Part shown: positions 11,150 to 22,992 of the stretch, in pieces
Position numbering within the stretch: the first letter of the stretch is position 1
Layout: each line of letters begins with the position of its first letter
Assembly (NCBI GenBank): GCA_024516155.1
Contig: JAJJXM010000016.1
Location: forward strand, 248,001 to 312,000
Direction of reading: 5' to 3'
Length of the DNA stretch: 64,000 nucleotides
Source of the DNA: Pyronema omphalodes
Lineage: Eukaryota > Ascomycota > Pezizomycetes > Pezizales > Pyronemataceae
Position numbers and translations under genes: made by a program
Notes under the pieces: generated by a model
Databases searched by the model: none
What the model was told of the DNA's origin: nothing
The model's input: only the letters and a program-made list of their open reading frames with translations

Positions 11150-14100
11150 AAGCCATGTGTCTATTTACTATGTTCGACTGTACCAAGATATCTTCTCAGA
11201 GAGATGGAAATCTCATGCAGACGGAAGTCATTCCGCGGGAACTTATGCATTACTCCTTTTATTCTTTCTTGAGGTTCTCTGTACAGCTCTAGTTAAGTGT
11301 CCGTATCATCATATAGAGCCATATCATCATCGCCGTATACCACCGTCGCGGAAGTTTACCGTCAATATTAGTTCCTAACTATTCCATCATCGCCGTCAAC
11401 ACATATTCAATGCCCGTACAGCACCATTACTAGATATGCATGTACGGAATACATGCTTCTAGCCCACGCGCACTCCACCCCAACCCGGACCATAACCCAC
11501 CGTAGTAATGCACGTGTCGATCATGAAACATCAAAAAAACCATAGCCGCGATCCGTTGTTTCAAGCGTGAAGCGAGCACTCAGCATGGCCTCCAGAGACG
11601 CCGACATACCATACCTTCTACAGTAACTCAACGCTAATATATGCAGGTACACTCTTACTAGCTTTTAGCGCTCCTAAATCAAATGATGATGACGCTGATG
11701 CAAATGATGATGCATAGCACTACAGATGGTCTCGTTAAGGCTGGAAACGAGAAGTCCGAAGTCCGAAGCTTTTTTTCGCTCTCGGTTTCACCATACGTCT
11801 CGTATCGTATAGGCTCTGGGTTGGGCTGGGCTGGGCTGGGATACGGTCGGTCGACCGTCGGTCAGCTACGAAATCGAAATTTCGGACCCACGTTGCTGAT
11901 CATTGGGATTTAGTTCGGTTTCGGGTTCGGGCTTGAAGTGGGGGTTCGGAGTCAGGCTTGGGTTCGACCGGAGACTCGGACTTATTCGATGGTGGGACGG
12001 AGTGACTATATACTCTACAGTAGGGTTACTCAATGCTCAAAAGCAGCGGAATCCGACAAATCTGTCGGAAATTCTGCGGCCAATGAGAGTTGAGGGACAG
12101 AACCAGGGTTAGAAGTGAGCTTTGAGTGGTGCTGTCGGAAACTGAGATGGAAACGCACGTTTGCTTTATGATATGTCGGACCGAAGTTCAATGCTCAGCG
12201 CTCAAAGATGAGATGTATCTCGGGGTACTATATATATATATCGACCATTCATGGCCCCTTAAGCTTTCTTTCCTGGCTTTACTCATCGACCTTTTCGCAG
12301 CTTGCGGAAAGGCAGAGTAGGAAATAATGATCAGCCTTACCTGCCTGCCTGCTTGCTGGTAGCGTTGAAGTGAGCCTAAGGCATGGCACCCAGTGGATGT
12401 GGAAGACTCATGCGGTATATAGTTTGCTGCTCTCGCCCAGACTCAAACTCTTCACTCAATACATAAACTACATCTCCACCTTCCACTTCTTTTCTCTGTC
12501 CTCCTCTTGCGCGATGCTTCCACCTTTTGATAGGTAGCTTCGTCATTAAATAGCCTCGTTATTAAATAAACCGTGAACGAGCAGAACTGCACCTGCGAGC
12601 GCAGGGCAGGGCTGGGCTGGAAACAATCTCCTCTTCCACCAGCCGCAGGGCATCGCACCATACCGGAGTGCACATATGGCATATGTATAATCTCCCTTTC
12701 TTGCGTGTTTTCTGGGCTTCGCGGATGCTTTGCGTTTAAGTGCGTATACATGGACCGACGGAAGCTCTAGAAAGCCCAGAAACATGTAATGTATATGCAA
12801 TCTGCGAAAGGAAGTTTGTGTTTAACATTTTCAACATGGCATAATAAACGAACTATCCGGTACTACTGTGCAGCAACCTGAAAAAAACCTTACAACTGTG
12901 TCTGTATTTTTAGGGAAGCAACCGGTTGTAACTTGTGGCATTGTCTCTTTGTAGAGAAAAGGAAAGAGAAGAGGAGAGGAGAGAGGAGGGACGAGGGTGG
13001 AGGAAAGAGAGTTATTATACAAAAACGAAATTTCGGCTGATATTTAAGAGATATTTTATTTTCCATGCAAGCGCTGTAAACGCCGTTAATACCATTAAAT
13101 ACCATACAGTTCCCTAAATTCCCTAAATTATACCCGTCGAGCACACGGTGCCCAAGCTATGGGACCGTGTAGATCATATAAATTTTATAAATTTTATAAA
13201 CCGGTATGGTATATAAACAAACATCCTACCACAGACCACCAATCATCAATCACCAATCACCAGTCACCGGTGGGTATAAATATAAAAAACAAAACCACCA
13301 CCACCACTACCACCACCACCGGTCAGTTAATACTTAATAGTTAATAGTTAATACAGTTAATAGTAGATGGTCATGTAACATTACCCAATCTACCAACCGA
13401 CCGACCGAAAAAAAATATTGAAATCAGGTACATACATAGCAAAAAGTGCATATCGCGGACGATGAATGTGGATGTCTTTGGTCGCGACTTGCTACAGATG
13501 AACAGGCGACAGGCGACAGGCGACAGATGAACCCGCCTCCCCCCCGATCCCCCCCAAAAGATCTGCCCTTTCTCCCTTTGCTCCTTTTTTTTTTGCTTTT
13601 GAGGTTGTCGCTGTAATGGGGATGTTATGAGATGCAGATATGCAGGTACAGCACTCCACGTCGTTTAAACCCTCGGTTATGCATGTACTCCTCGCAGCTA
13701 GTTCCCACTACATATTATTTTCTCGATAACGTGTTTCGTCTATGCATATTTATGTACCCCGAAATCTTGTTTGTAGGTATGTACAGTAGGCATGATATGT
13801 GCCGCCAAGTTGCAACTGTGGATCCGTAATCCACCGGTTATGTATAAGATGCTCAGGACCCAGTAATTATGAGGGTTTCAGATCAGATGCAGTCGGGGGA
13901 TCGAGTCGGATGTTTTTCAGGTATTGGTATAGACTCGCTGCTGTCTTTCGGTTATTTGGTACAGACTGTTTCTGTTTCGTTGACAGGAATTAATTGTATG
14001 GACTCGAAAACAGAGGCAGAGACATAGAGGGAGAAAGTTGCACTTCATATGCGATGATGTGCTAGATAATAAAGAAGTGAAGAGAACTGCACTTACCGCG

Positions 14101-14980
14101 CGCAGATGCTTCATTTTATTTTTACTTTTTTGCCATCGTTTGATGGGATCGATTACCTGTGCCACTGCCACTGTTTGTTTTTTTTGGTGTTCTTGGAGTT
14201 GAGGTATATCGTGATTTCGTGCTTTTCATTGTTCTGTTTCTTCGACTTTTCGACTTTTCATCCTTTATTTGTCCGAATTTCGTTCGCATCCTGTGATGCT
14301 CGCTTCCCCTAGATTCCAGAACAATTTATTATGCAGCAGCTATTCCGAGTCGAGAGTAGGTGACACATGCTGTTAACTGGCCCCATCTGCCTTTTCTAGA
14401 CCCCATACTTTAGCGGCCTGTCTTAGTGGTGTTTAGCGGGGGGTCGCGTTTTGGTGCTATTCTAAGATGGTTAGACTGCATTTGGTAGAGCATCGGGGGA
14501 AGGCATCGCCCTCTGACCGCAAAGGGGACGGAGGGAAGCGCAGATTGCGATGAGGAGATGCATTTATTTTTGTCAGCCTTCGCTCCCGGGAAACAACAGA
14601 AAAAATCAAAATCAAAATGCGAAATGCGCTTCAACGGAGTTTTGTTTCAATCAGTCATTTTACAGACCCGATCACTTTGTTGTATGCGATGGATGAATCA
14701 ATGAAGAGACGAAAGATTGTTATTATTTATTATATATATTAATTATTACAAGGTAAAACATTTTGTTGGTCGGTTTTAGGGGCAGAACAGGGGAAAACCA
14801 GACGAACATGAACAAGCTCAAACTTGTCCCGACGACACCGACAAGCTGCCCGGCCAACCTTAGAATAAAAGTCAAGTGGAATCGCGCGAGAATCCCCACG
14901 TGCGACTAAAAAGCGCGACAACTGAGCAGCAGCAGCAGCACAGCACAGGAGAAGGCGAGAAACGAAAAAAAAGAGTCGAA
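11150..14980. other. intergenic stretch without a supported gene
   Basis: I found no long or conserved-looking open frame, no tRNA with a proper B box and no transposon hallmarks. Small features are a GGGCTGGGCTGG run near 11820, a TCGGGTTCGGG-like run near 11930, a (CCA)n tract near 13290-13320, and AT-rich DNA near 14720-14750. Confidence 0.6.
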
Positions 14981-14999
14981 AATTAAGTGGCAGAACAAG

Positions 15000-15659
15000 G
15001 CAACAAGGCAAGAGAGGCAAAGAAAGACAAGGCGACGACAGAAGAATTGCCTTCCTACGACGACTGGGCTTTTTCTCTTCTTTCCTCTTCTTTCACTTCG
15101 ACTCTCGTTTTACTTACCCCCCAAAGAGGCACCGCCTCAAATACCAAACATACTCCACCACCTTCCACATTCTCCGCGCGAGTGAGCTCCTTTTACCGTC
15201 GCATCCCCCCTCCCTCTCCCCCCCACACACGTTCTACACAACTCAAACGGCGCCCACTCTCTTCAACCATTCCAACTCTCCTTCAAACGTCCATTACAAC
15301 CATTCATTGTCACCAAACTGCTGACTGAAGGTTGCGGAGCGATTGCTCACTTTATCTTCCGGTCCACAGAACAGTGACGCAAGCTTACTGCGCTGACTCC
15401 TCACGACACCACTGCACTGCCTGCGCATCCGCTTGGGAGACTACTATATCAGCAAGCGACAGCCGTTACAGACCGCGAAAAAAAAAAGCCAAAACACGCT
15501 CGCTAAACTTACAAACCCACAATCCAATATAAATGACAATTTGGAATCTCTAGGAGCTGGATTCTTTCTTTTCCCACCCCTAATAATTGACGCGGGGACG
15601 CAAGGCCGTCTCAAAAGCAGTACAAAACTTTAATTTCAGCAACTACACCATATTACATC
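15000..15659 (+). promoter_or_regulatory. C/T-rich promoter and leader of the 15.7-kb gene
   Basis: Between about 15050 and 15330 the plus strand is strongly pyrimidine-rich (CTTTCCTCTTC, CCCCCCTCCC), as is common in highly used filamentous-ascomycete promoters and leaders. No clear TATA box was chosen. Short upstream ATGs exist, so regulation by upstream frames or a leader intron is possible but not shown. Confidence 0.4.
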
Positions 15660-18600
15660 ATGAACCGTTCACAGCGACCACAAGATCTGGACCTCCAGAA
15701 ATCAGCAACTACTACAGCTACAGCTACAGCTACACGAAACCGAAGTCGAAGCAGCGGGTCTGTCGATAATCCTTTATCCTCAGCTGGATCTAATACGTCG
15801 TTGGCCAATCCCCTCGTTAACGTAAACCCACAACCTGCATACATAGCCGCATCGGCAGCCACCCGTCTGGTAACAAGCGACCATGAAGATTTCTTTCGTT
15901 CACTACGACATGAGGGTGTGGTTGGTACTGGCACGCCAACAATGTTGGTAACCAGTGGTTCACTATCTCTAGTTAACCAATTTCTCGACTTTTTATTATA
16001 CTCTTTCCTATCGAATGCAAAGTCAACATCTATTTCAGCCCTACGACCGGCTATTACAGAAGTTCTACGAATTCGGCTAGCAAAGGAGGCGGTGTCCGGT
16101 GCCGATCAGGAGCTCAAGTCATACCTAGGAGGTGAGGATGAGGATATTGGGGAGTTTGATGATGCGTTGATTGAAACGAATGGAGAGGAATGGAACCTCG
16201 AGGCTACATGGAGGAAATGTCGAGTACAATGCATGGTTTACTCTTCACTAGGAGATCTTGAGGAGGACGATGAGGCGTTTTTTACAGAAGCTGGATTGGA
16301 GGGATCAGTCGGATTGGACCAATATGAATGCCAGAATAGCAACCCTGGAATTGTCTCGCCCGCTGTTGCGATTTGGCTAACCTCAATTTTGGAATTTATT
16401 GGAGAACAGACCTTATTGGTTGCCGGACACGCTACAATTGCCAGATATTCTGCCCAGAGAATTGCCGCTGCCAATGAAGAACAGAGTGCTGGAGCTACAT
16501 TTCCGGAAAAGCCAGTGGTGGAGGAGCTCGATACTGAAAAGGTTGCCCTGAACCCATCGCTAGGAAGAATGTGGCGTCAATGGCGAAAAAAGACTCGGAA
16601 TGGAACTCGAGGATCTTTCAGTGTTCCCTCGACTCGTGATGGTGTATTGCAGCGACTAGAACGTCAGGCCAGTTTGAAGAGTGTTACCAAAAGTATCAGC
16701 GAACGTGACACTTGCGCCGTGGATGACGAAACCGAAGAGAATGAGGCAGTCTCAGAAGCCGATGAAGTCCGCTCCAACACGATCCAAGACGGAACCTTGA
16801 CTCCAATTGAAGAAACCACCACCCCAGTGCTACACGATGATTCCAAGACATCTGATTTAACGGAAGGAGAGGACGTAAGTTCCCTGGGGCTGTATTGAAA
16901 AAGTCCACATCTAACCAATTCACGTGCTCAGACTGAGGAGTCTCAGATGCGACGCCCTCTTAGCTTAGCTTTAGCAGCAGCTCCCATCCCGCAGTGTTCC
17001 TCGGTTGCTCTCAGAAACCCGCACCGAAGATCATGGTCCCTTCCAGATTTGAAAGCTTATATTGATATTGCCAACGAGAGGGAGCCCATGGGACAACAGT
17101 TGTACACAATCCGACAGAGTTCAAGGGAATATGATCCAACGCAACTCCCATATGACCCGAGTCAGCTTGCCGATGACCAGACTACTGCGACGGAAATATC
17201 TGACAGTACTTCAACTCGATTCCCGATAGGTGATGATTCAGATCTAGATGAATCTGCCGAGGTGGAACCTGTACCCAATGAAGGTGCCAAAAATTCGAGA
17301 AATACTTTTGGACGCATTCCTGATCCCAGAGAAATTGAAGAAGCAGGACGTGCTCCATCGAGTCATTCTGCTTCTGGCGAATATAACTACAACAGGCCCT
17401 TTTTTCCGCGCAGCATATCTCAGCCAGCCAACAGCTCCACTCCGGATGATGGTTTCAAGTATCTCAAGGGTCGTTCAACGTCAGCTTCGTCCTACCACGT
17501 GAAGAACGCCTCCTCTGCAAGCAGCGGTCATTCCCTTTCCGATCGAAAAATCGGACAGTTGCAGGTTGTTCAGGGCTCTTCCGATCGTGGAATTAGTGGT
17601 ACTCGAGTATGGACCCCTCCTGCTACTCCTGACAAGTCCCGCCGATCAGCAAGCTTTAGCAAGGTTCAGCAGCGACCCATTCACACTTCAGGATCTGGCT
17701 CATCGCAAACGTCAATATTAAAATCGTTTGTCCCATGGCCTAACGCAGACAGCTCAAAGCGGGGAAAGAGTAACGAATCTGATGCTGAGAGTAAATCCAG
17801 CCTTCAGGGTAGTGACCATTTCTCAAACTTGGACGACAAAGAAAGAAGCTTCGAGGAGCTTATTTCAAGTGGAGGCACCATCCATTGCACGCTCACTCCT
17901 GATCCTATCAGAAATATGGAGGTTTGTTACGTCTCTTCGGCGAGATATAGCTTCGATGCTAATTTTTTGCAGAAAAAATACCGACCGGAGCCAGGCTTGA
18001 CTCCAACTGCGGAGCTGGCTGACTTTTTCCGCAGCACAGGACCCGATTCTCGTCCGATTACATCAAAATCGATGCCGGGAATGGGGTCTAAGGCTGCTTT
18101 CAAAAACACAGGATCCACAGGTTATACTGCGCCAAGTAACGCTTCTAACCCCAAGGTCCACCGATCTCACAACTCCGATGCCAGTGCTAGAATCTACGGA
18201 GGATATAACCAATCTGAAGGACTTCCCTCGGTCATGCGACAATCACCCATTGTCACTTCCCCAAAAAGCAGATTACTTGCCCGTGATGCAACAGGATCCG
18301 TGGGCTCCGACGCAACCTCAGCTTTGGCAGACTTCTTTAGGAACACAGTGCCACCAGCAAATGGTAGACCCATCTCTTCCCACCGGATCCCCCGGAGTGT
18401 TGCCCCATTCTTGGATCCATATGCCAGTGGAGATGCTAACTTTATTGAAGAAAGTACTGTGGACCATCCATTAGACCAGGGTCACAGAACAGATAGGGAT
18501 AACCGTAGCGTTGCATCATTACCACACGATAGCTATTCCTCATCATTCAACTCTTCAACAGGACTTTTGAAAAACAACAACACAAAAACTTCCGATTACG

Positions 18601-19232
18601 GCAGTGCATCGGCCTCATCAGATGGCGTACCTAAAAGGAAACAGGTCCGCGTACAGGACCCGTATGCACACATGCTTGCAGGCCTTTCGGACGATGAAGA
18701 CGAAGAGGGAGACGATACACTTGAAGCATTAGATCTCCATACCGCCAGGCGACCAGCCCAACGCGAGGAATCTCTCGCGGATTTCCTCCGCAACGTTCCA
18801 CCACCTCCTTCATCACCCCCACAACCCTTCATAACTCCCATGACACCAATTAAAGCCATCTCCAAGAAATCTTCTTCAGGCAGCTTAATCTCTCGTCTCG
18901 GCCGGAGAAAAAACTCTATCTCCTCACCAGGAGGCCACACAAGAGAAGCATCCCTTTCAGGACCACCAGAACCTTATGCTAGAGCAAGACCAAATATGAG
19001 TATCCGGACAGATGTCGATCAGTTTCGGGATATTGGATCACCGAGAACTCGCATCCTTGGACAGGCACGATCGGCGAGAACGGCAAGGAATGATACCGAG
19101 GGATTAGCGGAGTTTTTGAAACATACTGGACCGCCGCCGGAAACACCAGGAAGGAGAAAGGAGGGAGGGGAAAAGAGGGCGTTGTTAGGGAAAATGAGCT
19201 TTTCGGGGAGGAAGAAGGGGTTGATTGCGTAG
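15660..19232 (+). CDS. large conserved-type fungal protein of unknown function, disordered, with LADFF-TGPP motifs
   Basis: Exon 1 is 15660-16874 (405 codons). Intron 1, 16875-16931, is 57 bp with GTAAGT, CTAAC and CAG. Exon 2 starts in phase at 16932 and stays open to the TAG at 19230-19232. A second likely intron is 17922-17972 (GTTTGT, GCTAAT, TTGCAG; 51 bp, no stop inside), giving 1154 aa if removed and 1171 if kept. ATG 15660 has A at -3. Residues about 95-165 form a compact helical-looking segment (LVNQFLDFLLYSF, SALRPAITEVLRIR), then an acidic stretch. The rest is Ser/Pro-rich and probably disordered. The motif LA(D/E)F(F/L)(R/K)xTGPP occurs four times (nt about 18015, 18321, 18776, 19105). 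I recall similar motifs in filamentous-ascomycete proteins of unknown role. I assign no function. Confidence 0.85.
16875..16931 (+). other. intron 1 of the 15.7-kb gene
   Basis: GTAAGT donor, CTAAC branch-like site at about 16913, CAG acceptor. Length 57 bp, phase 0. It contains an in-frame TGA, so splicing is needed to join the two long open frames. Confidence 0.85.
17922..17972 (+). other. likely second intron, length divisible by three
   Basis: GTTTGT donor, GCTAAT about 14 nt before a TTTTTTGCAG acceptor, 51 bp, phase 0, no stop. Left in, it adds a 17-residue hydrophobic/aromatic insert (V-C-Y...F-L-Q) in a stretch otherwise polar. Removed, the protein reads IRNME-KKYRPEPG. Confidence 0.65.
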
Positions 19233-20300
19233 TTGAAAGTTGGGAGGATGGTAGGATGTTGATTGCCTATTTCTGTTGATTGTAGGAATTCTATGATTTT
19301 TACTACATTTCTGGTTCGGAAAACTGTTGTTTTTGTTTCTGGACTTGGAACTGCTTTTTTGTTGTTTGATTTTTTGATTTTTGTCTATTGGGGTCTTCTT
19401 CTGTTCTCATGCTATATGCCGTATTTATGTTGTGATATCTTTGTGTTCTTCTTTGAATACTTCTTTCATCTTTCTTTTTTTCATCTTTCTTCATTTTTTT
19501 CTTCATTTTTTTTGTTTTTCAGTTCTTTTTTTTTTCTGTTTTTTTTGCAAATCTTTTCGGGTCGGGGGCTTTGTCTGTTATCTGTTCTATGTTATCAGTT
19601 TATTTAAAGAGCTCGCTACATGTTACTTCTTCGTTCTGCTGTTTTTTTTTTTTTTCCAAAAAATATCTTTCTGCTATATCTTTAGGCTAGGCTAGGCTTC
19701 TGTTTGTTTTTTTTATTTCAATATGCTGAGGATTCTTTTTCTTGTTGGGTTATGTTATGTTAGGGTTGCGGTTTATGTTCTTTGCTTTTTTCTAGTTTTT
19801 TTTTTTTTTTTTTTTTTTTTTCTTTTTTTTTGATCCATATATCGTATCTGGTTGTATGTTGCTATATCTTTGATATACTCGGTTTTTTTTTTCACAACAT
19901 ATGGTATTTTTCTTGATATAGGAATGTATTTTTTTTTTCTTCTTTCTACTTTCAAAAGCTATGTTATGTTTCTTGTTTCTTGTTTCCAGTGCGCCGTGCG
20001 TGTATGAATTGCTTCTTCTCTTCCGTTTCTGCTCTAGTTTTCCTGGTGTTTTTATTTTTTCTCTTTTTCTTCTCTCCTTCGTTTGCATCCACTCTTCTTT
20101 TTTTGCTTCTGTTGTTTTCTACTGTTGTTTTTTTTTTCTCAATTCTTGAATCTTGGTTTTGTATTTGACTATTTTACTGCATTCTTGATTTTTGATATAT
20201 TTGACAGAAAATGGATAACGGGATATTTAAATCTGAAACAATATGTATATTGCATATGGCATCTGCGTCGCCATTTGGAACATTTTTCCAGGATGACACT
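19233..20300. other. T-rich 3' flank without a gene
   Basis: The plus strand is extremely T-rich (long T runs near 19500, 19640, 19800, 19880 and 20130), with TTAGGCTAGGCTAGG near 19682. Open frames here are F/L/S-rich or K-rich artefacts of base composition. Confidence 0.7.
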
Positions 20301-20593
20301 CTGATTTGATTTGTTGTTGCTTTTTCACTGGTGACGTGTTTGCTTGGTACCCGTGATCTTCTTGCCTTATCACTCCTGATGTTATGGCCTTGTCACCGGT
20401 GGCCTTGTTACTCATTACCATCTTACTCGTCACCTCGCTCGAAACACATCAACCTCAGATCGTCCACTCCCTATCTATCACCGCATGAGCCCCCACTTCT
20501 ATCTACACCGCTTCAACAACAGCCACTTGATACCGCAACCGCGGATGCTCGCAGTAATAATGCTGCAGGTCCAGCGATGTTATATGAACATGA

Positions 20594-21125
20594 ATCCAAA
20601 CCAAAACTCACCAGAGTCCACCCCGTCCGGTGCAGCCCTATCTGCGGACCGCTTCTCAGCTGGGAGCAGGACTGGTAGTGTTTAAGGCACGATGTCCAAG
20701 ACCGAGTGAAGTGATTGTAGGTGATAGAACGTGACTACGGTTACTGTTGTGACTGGTGGTGAGTCTGTGTGATTGGGGGTATGTATCAAGAGCAAAGAGC
20801 AGCATCTGGAACCATCACTTGGAGTAAATGGTTTTTCGGTACCGGTGGTGAGATTTATACCAAGTGAGGGTGGTTGGGAAGACAACTGGATAGATATGAT
20901 GAGAAGGGAACTGGAGGGATGGGATGTACGCACTGAAGCAGGATTTCTGAGTGGACGAAACAGATGGATAGATTCTAGGGGGGGAAAAGAAGGTCCAGGT
21001 GAGGTGAGTTGATTGGATTGTTTGGTTTGATTTGATTTGGTTTGGATTATAGTCTGACGGAGAACTGAAAGGTGTATGCAGGTGGCTGAAAAGAATACAA
21101 GGTGTGCTGTTATGGTGACTGAAAC
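20594..21125 (+). pseudogene. possible small spliced gene or gene remnant
   Basis: Three protein-like open segments lie in a row. The first is frame 20594-20737 (Q-P-Y-L-R-T-A-S-Q-L-G-A-G-L-V-V-F-K). The second, about 20790-21003, includes NGFSVPVVRFIPSEGGWEDN and RELEGWDV. The third, after a candidate 49-bp intron starting GTGAGT at 21004 and ending in TATAG, reads S-D-G-E-L-K-G-V-C-R-W-L-K-R-I and stops at TGA. Linking the first two needs an intron such as GTAGGT (about 20719) to an AG near 20789. No family is recognised, branch points are weak and no start is certain. This may be noise. Confidence 0.25.
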
Positions 21126-21129
21126 ACAG

Positions 21130-22200
21130 GGAGTGGACGGCTAATGTAAATTGGGGGTCCTAGGGCAATTGGACGACTGGGCCCTAAAATCCTTGAAAGC
21201 CAAAGTGAGCAGTAATAATTTCAAGACGTTGGATGATTACTTCACAAGGGGATTCTTCTGAAGTGCATATAGAGGTGAAAACAGTTATAACTTTGAACTC
21301 TCCTGCGTATCTCAGGGGCCTTTAAGAGGATTGGTTCAGTATGGTGATTGTTTCTTGAAGTGGATTGATCTTATGTCTTTTATCATTTGAGGTATAGTAT
21401 GAAGGTGACACACCATGTCTTATTCGAGTATGGAGTAGGTATCATGTATAATATTTAGGAAACATGTCTAATTTGACAGAATGAATCCATAATAAGTTTA
21501 GTATTCCGTGTCACGGCTCACTACACAACCTACCTCACGAGCCGCATCAGACGCCGTCACTCAAGGCTCGTTCCTTTCCCATGCTGCTCGAACCATCACT
21601 CAAACCATGGTACGGCTCACCTGACCAACTGCGATCACAAAAATGAACCCCGAAGACTTGAGGAAGGAAGCAAAAGCAATCACAGTACAATCAGCTTCTT
21701 GATATTTTTCGTAAGAGGAGGAAAGATCCATACACGAGGATTTATCCTTCTAGCATTCTGTTTTGTTTTCTCTTCTTTCGTCACTCAGTTATTTGTTTGT
21801 CCTATTCCATGAATTCCTTTTGTCTCCTCTGACCTTGCCCTCGCTCTCCTTTCCGTGGCGATCTTCTGCACTTGTTTTCCCAGTATGTTTTTGCCTCCTT
21901 ACCTTCACCCCCAACGTCCCCGGCCCCTCTGCCCCTCTTCACTCTTGTTTCCGGAGATTTCTCCCACTGGCACCTCTTTGCCCCTAAACATGGATCATTC
22001 ATGGAACTGCTGTTTCACACAGCTCCCCAATCTCTGAGGTTGGCCGATGTCAGGAGTTTCCGTCTCTCGACTGAGTGTATGTCAATCAATCCAACAGCAC
22101 CCGGGTTCCAGGCACCTCACCTTGCCCATTATGTTTAAGTGCCGGCGGAAGGCTGCCGAGTATCCAGTGAACTCACGGTGGACAGTTGGGTAGGACGGAT
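21130..22200. other. intergenic stretch, no feature supported
   Basis: Short frames only. The C/T-rich part (21760-22000) gives low-complexity S/P/F-rich translations. Nothing recognisable. Confidence 0.55.
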
Positions 22201-22212
22201 GGGGCTGGACGA

Positions 22213-22992
22213 GGCTGGACGATGCTTTGATTTGATTTTAATTTTGATTTGATTTTAATCATACACCGTTCAAGGCCTTTAAGGCCTATGCGGGAATCTG
22301 AATCCAGTTTCTTGTCCTCGTGGTCAAAACCACCTAAAGAGGCTCCCTAATCTCCTGCACCCCGTGACGTCCCCGAAAAATAAGTGCGATAAAAATAAAG
22401 AAAAAACAGAAAAGAAAGTCCAACCCCATGCCGAAACTTGCACAGTTCCCAGAATCGTCTACAGATACCCCCGTGAAGAACAAAAAGAAAAGCCCCGTAA
22501 ACATCAAGCAGATAAGTAAGGAAAAAGTACAAATCAGTTCCAAGCACCTGGCCCTCCCACCCGTGCCTATACATATCGTCTGCCTATCTCCGTCGCAGAC
22601 AAAAAGTCCAAGATCGCTTTCGTGAGCCGATCATCCCTGAATAAATCCACCACCTTTAGCCTTCCCCTCGGCCTTCCCCTTCGTCCCCTCATTCTATCAA
22701 CCTCTTTTTCCAGCACCTTGAACTCCTTACGCCAGCGGGGGCATTCGCCGAAGAGATGGCCTCTGGTTTGTCTTTTGTCCGACTGGCACCACCAGCACAG
22801 GTGCGATTCCTTTTTCTTCACGCGCAACAGATCGGTGCCGATGAGAGCGTGGCCTGAAGCTAGCTGGAGGAACACAGCTGCTCGACGTTTGGGGAGGGAG
22901 ACCAGCTCGGGGCGGATTCCCCATTTTTGGCGGGGGCGGAAGGAATGTCTGGTCGCTGTTTGTTGCCTGATTCATCGACGAGTGATGGTCGA
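22213..22992 (-). mobile_element. 3' end of a Tad-like LINE (C-terminal zinc region and 3' tail)
   Basis: On the minus strand, the frame ending at 22567 gives the ORF2 C-terminus, with C-W-W-C, then T-R-G-H-L-F and E-C-P: a C-x2-C...H-x4-C cluster known after the RNase H domain of fungal LINE ORF2 proteins. Downstream the element ends in repeated GATTAAAATCAAATCAAAATT, its A-rich tail (plus 22215-22262). The upstream part continues beyond the family 1 insertion at 30390, and the two flanks join at the GTCGA target duplication. Confidence 0.75.
22567..22992 (-). pseudogene. LINE ORF2 C-terminal fragment (zinc-binding tail)
   Basis: Coding remnant of about 140 residues. It reads R-P-E-L-V-S-L-P-K-R-R-A-A-V-F-L-Q-L at the start, then the CWWC...TRGHLFGECP cluster, then a basic arginine/glycine stretch (MRGRRGRPRGR) and a helical end (DFLSATEIGRRYV). 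It is cut from the RNase H domain by the 7.4-kb family 1 element inserted at 22993. Role in the family: nucleic-acid binding during target-primed reverse transcription. Confidence 0.7.

Noticed and set aside
14430..14540. tRNA-like TGGTAGAGCAT stretch
   Set aside because: It looks like an A box, but no GGTTCGANNCC B box or cloverleaf follows at proper spacing.
19263..20304. F/L/S-rich plus-strand and K-rich minus-strand frames
   Set aside because: Poly-T and T-rich DNA keeps these frames open. No conserved pattern.
21505..21530. TGTCACGGCTCAC, similar to the family 1 LTR start
   Set aside because: Only about 11 bases match and the following sequence is unrelated.
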